Shown here: one piece after another, positions 59,901 through 64,000 of the stretch
How positions within the stretch are numbered: position 1 is the stretch's first letter
Layout of the letters: each line of letters starts with the position of its first letter
Source of the DNA: Vanilla planifolia
Taxonomy: Eukaryota; Streptophyta; Magnoliopsida; Asparagales; Orchidaceae
Length of the DNA stretch: 64,000 bases
Reading direction: 5' to 3'
Assembly (NCBI GenBank): GCA_023846275.1
Contig: CM043870.1
Location: forward strand, 2,293,527-2,357,526
Made by a program: the position numbers and the translations under genes
The notes under the pieces: generated by a model
What the model was told of the DNA's origin: nothing
Seen by the model: only the letters and a program-made list of their open reading frames with translations
Database searches by the model: none

Positions 59901-62900
59901 ACCATCGTTTCTTGTAGAATTATTTTCAAGTAGGTTTAGGCCTTCATGGTTTCAGTGTATATGGCCAAGGAGGGAAGTTGAATAAGGCCATTGAGATGTT
60001 CAATGCTGCACAAAGCTTGATTGAATCAGTAGATGAGAAAGCTTACACCAACATGATCAGCTACTATGGAAAGGCTGGTGAGATCTTGTTTCATTTACAT
60101 ATTCATAATGAATTGTCTATTTTTTTTTTTTTTTTTGGTTTTGTAGGTAGAATACAGGAGGCATCGATATTGTTTGGTAAAATTAAGGAAGATGGAATTA
60201 CACCTGGAAAGGTAAATATTTTTGAAGTTTGTTTTAAGTTATTATGATTGAATGCAAAATGAATTTCAATCAAAAGAGGCATATTGTTTGAACTTTGTCT
60301 AAGTTATTACATTTACAGCCAAACATGGAAAGCTGTGACTTATAATTATATAATTTTTAGCTGCTGCCTAGGTTTTTAAGGTCTTCTTGATGGTTTTGGA
60401 ATATGAAGTATCTATAACAAATATTGAACCATGTCACAATATTTGACACTAGGATGGACTTAATCTCTAGGTAATAGGAGAAGGACACTAAAAGGACCTT
60501 GAAAACTTGGTAAAAAGGATAAACTTAATCTCTAAAAAATTGGATAAGGACAAAGGATATGATCACTTGGTAAAGATGACGACTTGGTAAAGGGCATAAG
60601 TTTTTCAAACATAAGGAATGAGATAATTTTTATAAGCTTTTCAAATAATTTTGTAGCAATGTGATAGATTTAGATGGCTTTTGTAGTTTGATGGAAATCA
60701 AATTTTGTTTATGTACTTATGAAACCAACTTTTGGGGAGCTTAGAAAAACTTAACAAAATGGGGGAAAGCAGCAGTATGTGATGACATTCCTAAATTGTC
60801 TGAAAAAATATTATAGAAAAGGTCTTCTTTTGTACAAACAAACAAATATGCAAGACCTAGTAAAACAAAAATATTAGGCTTTTAATGTTCTAGTACTCCC
60901 CATCGAGCCAAAGCATAGATATTATTCATGTCCAGCTTATCACAATTCCTTTTAAAGGTCTTTGAGGCTATGACTTTGTAAACATATTGGCCAAATGGTT
61001 GTCTGAAGGAGTAAAAAGGGTGTAAAACTTTTGACTCGTGATAGTCTCTTTAATGTGGTGACAATTTACTTCAATATGTTTGGTTCGCTGATGAAAGATT
61101 GTATTACATACAATTTGAGTAGTAGCTTGATTGTCACTGTGCATCGACAACAGTTTTGGATGCTATGAGGGAAGTTCTTTTAGCAAATGATTTTTAACCA
61201 AATCATTTCATAAGTTCTATGAGTCATGGTTTGATATTTAGCTTCAGCATTAGATTAAACTATTATGGTTTGTATTTTGTAGGTGATATCAATTATGTGT
61301 CAATTCTTGCATTCAGTCATGTTATTTCGTGAGAGGTATATTGGCATGATATACAATGCTCTTATTGAATTAAGGAAATTAGATAAATTTTTGAATAAAC
61401 TCAAGAATAATATTAAAGCAAAGAAAATAGAGTTTTTATTTCATTGCAAAAAGATTATAGTACCCCTTGTGCCTAGGACTTATTTTTTTGAAGATAGAGT
61501 TCGATAACTCTAGAAATAGTTATCAACAAATGTTGCACAATAGTGTGTATCATTGAGAGACTCCAATTGACAGTGATCTAAGACTTATTTTTTTGAAGAT
61601 AGAGTTCGATAACTCTAGAAATAGTCATCAACAAATGTTGTGCAATAGTGTGTATCATTGAGAGACTCCAATTGATAGTGACCTCAAACATTAGAATAAA
61701 CTAACTTATATGAAGCAAAAGTTTTATTGTCAATTTGTTGAGATAGAAAGTATGGTGATGCTTTCCCAATTTACAAGATTCACAATCAAAACTTAAAGAA
61801 TTGAAAGAAAAAAGTTGTGTTAATTGGTGACACAGATAATCCAAATGGCAATGACATTGAAATGAAAGCATAAAAAAAGAGAACCCCTTGAGAGAGAATA
61901 GTGTAAGACTTGTATCCAAGAAATTAAGGTTGTTACATTCGTGACCACCATCAACTTACATTAACAACAGTGAAATCTTGAAGAACACTATGTTTAAGGT
62001 AAAGGTTAAATAGCAATAAAATGTTTTTGGTAAGTTGGCTAATAGAAAAGAGGTATTTATGAGAAATTTAAGAATGTGATCAAAAGAAAGTTTTAGATGT
62101 ATAACAAACCTTACACCATTAACAAAAAAAAGGAACTATCAATAATATGAACAAAAAGTAATGATTGAATGATATAATTCATGTAAAAAAAGATGTATCA
62201 AAATCTAAGATATAGAATTCATTATGGCTAGTATTAAAGACAACTAGAGTAGCAACATAGCTTAAATAGAGGATTTAGAATCAAATTGTTGTAGGAGTTA
62301 ATAGAGACTTTGTAGAACATACTTCATTTTTGACAATATTGGCTCAAAACACAATTCACAAACTTGGTTTAGCATTTTTTTTGTGATTTGTATGTTTGCT
62401 AAGAGAGCAACATTGAGTAGGTTAAGATATGTCAAAACCATGATTGTATTCATTATTGCAATTATCACGATGTGTTCCAAGATCCTATAGAAGATGTAAC
62501 ATGTTTGCCTAAGGCAATGATGATGTTGAGTACTTTGAGAGAAGATAGTTGAGAAGATATAACTCTATTAATAATAGTTTGATGTTGAATCAATTTTAGA
62601 GATACCTTGCAACTATTAAAGAATTTTGCTACAAAATCTTGTCATTATACCTTATGTTGTAGTAAATCAATGATCAATAAAAGATATATAAGCAATTCAT
62701 CAAAATGTGTTAAAATACTCTTATAAACACACAGTCTTCATAATGCATATTAAAGATCTTTTTATATAACTAAAATAGAGGTTGTCTCCTATGAATACAT
62801 CTCATGGGATGCATTCTAAATCTTCTTAGTTGAGTCAAAAAAACATAATGGATCAAGAGATGTATAGTTTGGTTATATTTGAACAACTTCTACTTTCATT

Positions 62901-63666
62901 TTCTTTTTTGTTTGTGAACTTAAAAAAATTGTTTTGAACCGTGATCAAACAAAGTTCAATTGTATTTTGAATTTTTTATAAACAACTCACAATACAGCCA
63001 TAGTTCAATTTGGTTCATATCTGATCAAATTGCCTTAGTTCATGTTAAATTTCATGTTGATTTCATCATTTAAACTCCTACATTTCCCAACACTACACAC
63101 AGATCTGCTACAATGCTATGTTGAATGCCTATGCAACCGTGGGACTACACAACGAAGTCGAAGAACTCTTCAAAGACATGGAAAGAGACAACCATTCTCC
63201 TGATTCCCACACATACCTCGCTCTGATCCAAGCCTACACCAAGTCTCAAAAGTACGACGACGCAGAGAAAGTCATCCGCAGGATGCAGGCATCAAACATC
63301 TCTCCTACAAATCGCCATTTCCATGTTCTCATCTCTGCATTCGTAAGAGAAGGCTACGTAAGTGATGCCCAGAGGGTTTACAATCTAATGAAGCAAACAG
63401 GCTTGGAACCCGATTTAGCCTGCTGTCGAATCATGCTCAGGGCGTTCCTCGAATATGGATTAGTCGACGAGGGAATGGGTTTCTTCGAAACAACTAAGGA
63501 CCTAGTAAAACCCGATGGATTCATCTTGAGTGCTGCAGTTCATCTTTTTGAAGAACTGGGGATGCAAGATGAAGCAGGTAAGATTCTGGATGCCATAAAT
63601 CTTGAGGGGCTTGTGTTTCTTCGAAACCTTAAAGTTGGATCGAAGCTGAGGAAGATGAAGAGTTGA
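53921..63666 (+). CDS. EMB976: P-type pentatricopeptide repeat protein, EMB976 (At5g27270) orthologue
   Basis: The product is an organelle RNA-binding PPR protein; the Arabidopsis orthologue is needed for embryo development and is thought to act in plastids. Eight exons join in phase to 1073 residues (I recall about 1040 for Arabidopsis): 53921-54484, 56834-58235, 58335-58646, 59588-59692, 59774-59861, 59956-60077, 60147-60211 and 63103-63666. The N-terminal 50 residues are rich in Ser, Pro, Ala and Arg with few acids, which suits a chloroplast transit peptide. From about residue 188 (RPSVMAYTILLRTYGQLGK) 35-residue PPR motifs follow to the C-terminus, including GCEPDEIACGTLLCAYARWG and EKAYTNMISYYGKAG. 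There is no E or DYW domain. The ATG at 53921 is chosen; an upstream in-frame TTG is not a start. Exon 2 ends at a GC donor (see findings). Exon borders match the family sequence without gaps. Confidence 0.93.
54485..56833 (+). other. Intron 1 of the PPR gene (2.3 kb)
   Basis: The intron runs from CTCCAG|GTTACC to ATGCAG|CTGTGC. It is AT-rich and I found no transposon or RNA gene in it. Confidence 0.75.
58236..58334 (+). other. GC-AG intron 2 of the PPR gene (99 bp)
   Basis: The junction AGG-GAA-G|GCAAGA ... TTTAG|GA-TCT-GTA keeps phase and restores the family reading LAREGSVIEAKWMYE. The donor matches the GC-donor consensus AG|GCAAG. No GT donor in the area gives a phase that avoids an immediate stop. 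Confidence 0.8.
60880..62700 (-). mobile_element. Decayed Ty1/Copia retrotransposon remains
   Basis: On the minus strand, 60968-61150 gives the Copia RNase H signature (a DNQATTQI-like core, then TKHIEV and a C-terminal NHLANMFTKS). About 61700-61830 gives the GAG-pre-integrase signature (CESCKLGKHH). The RT and integrase core between them are largely missing. A gag zinc-knuckle-like trace lies near 62.4 kb. No LTR pair was recognised. It is broken, with many breaks and large losses, and is antisense to the PPR gene. Confidence 0.75.
61477..61686 (+). repeat. Recent 105-bp tandem duplication in the Copia remains
   Basis: Copies at 61477-61581 and 61582-61686 are nearly identical. Both begin GACTTATTTTTTTGAAGATA and contain GAGAGACTCCAATTGA, with only a few substitutions. 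The duplication is therefore young compared with the element around it. Confidence 0.9.
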
Positions 63667-64000
63667 AGATGCTCAGTTAAGGTGTTCTATCCTTGGGAAT
63701 GGAAGGGATGTTTAGTCTTAGTTGTAATGATAGAAATCTCCATGGAGGGGTTGAAGTACTCATGCATTCCTCAATTAGAAGGTTAAAAAGGGAAGATCCG
63801 TAGGTTTAGGATTACTAAATGCTTGAGATGTAGCTTGTTCGCTTGTTGCCTAATGGTGGTTAACAGGTTTTAATATTATTTTACTATGATTTTAATTTAA
63901 TTTGTAATTATATTTAAAATAATAAATAATAAAACATAAGGAATAACAAAAAAAAAAGTAAATTTCGTTCAAAATTGAACCATACTAAAATGAGGAAAGT
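63667..64000 (+). other. 3' flank of the PPR gene
   Basis: This is probable 3' UTR followed by AT-rich spacer. AATAAATAATAAAA at about 63920 could serve as a polyadenylation signal. I see no further gene before the window ends. Confidence 0.5.

Larger units (their letters stand above)
60212..63102 (+). other. Intron 7 of the PPR gene (2.9 kb)
   Basis: The intron runs from GGAAAG|GTAAAT to ACACAG|ATCTGC and is mostly filled by Copia remains. The flanking exons are in phase 0 and the protein is continuous across it. Confidence 0.85.

Noticed and set aside
1-64000. tRNA, rRNA, snoRNA or CRISPR features
   Set aside because: I looked for A/B-box pairs, conserved rRNA stretches and regularly spaced direct repeats and saw none I could support. 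A tRNAscan-SE and Rfam search would settle this.

Overview
This window is nuclear DNA from a flowering plant. A monocot with a fairly large, repeat-rich genome is my best guess. The first exons of the heat-shock factor, subtilase and PPR genes are GC-rich against very AT-rich surroundings, and the proteins resemble plant families as I remember them. No database search was possible. The coding exons make up five complete, apparently intact host genes.

Layout. 1-3.6 kb is AT-rich intergenic DNA with polypyrimidine tracts. 3.7-22.5 kb (+) holds an AGD8/9/10-type ARF GAP gene of seven coding exons, with a 14.75 kb fourth intron full of decayed repeats. 23.0-37.8 kb (-) holds a class A1-like heat-shock transcription factor. 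Its two coding exons are separated by a 13.5 kb intron at the conserved position inside the DNA-binding domain, and that intron carries Copia remains and a decayed host-gene fragment. These two genes converge, with stop codons about 560 bp apart. 39.6-42.1 kb (-) holds a secreted subtilisin-like protease of four exons. 45.6-51.3 kb (+) holds a G-box-binding-factor bZIP gene of twelve coding exons, divergent from the protease. 53.9-63.7 kb (+) holds a P-type PPR gene matching EMB976 (At5g27270), eight exons, with Copia remains in its last intron.

The genes do not form a pathway. They are an ordinary plant gene neighbourhood: membrane-traffic GAP, heat-stress regulator, extracellular protease, G-box regulator and organelle RNA-binding protein. 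All exon models were built by hand from frame, splice-site and family agreement. Every junction is in phase, giving predicted proteins of 405, 452, 754, 405 and 1073 residues.

I found no clear new biological system. The observations most worth a second look are: a GC-AG intron in the PPR gene that restores the family sequence; two short in-frame introns without stops, one exactly between the basic region and the zipper of the bZIP protein; two giant introns in neighbouring convergent genes; many independent short tandem duplications in introns and spacers; a near-perfect 39-nt palindrome; and a GC-rich LTR-like promoter block inside the ARF GAP intron. I saw no tRNA, rRNA or CRISPR features.
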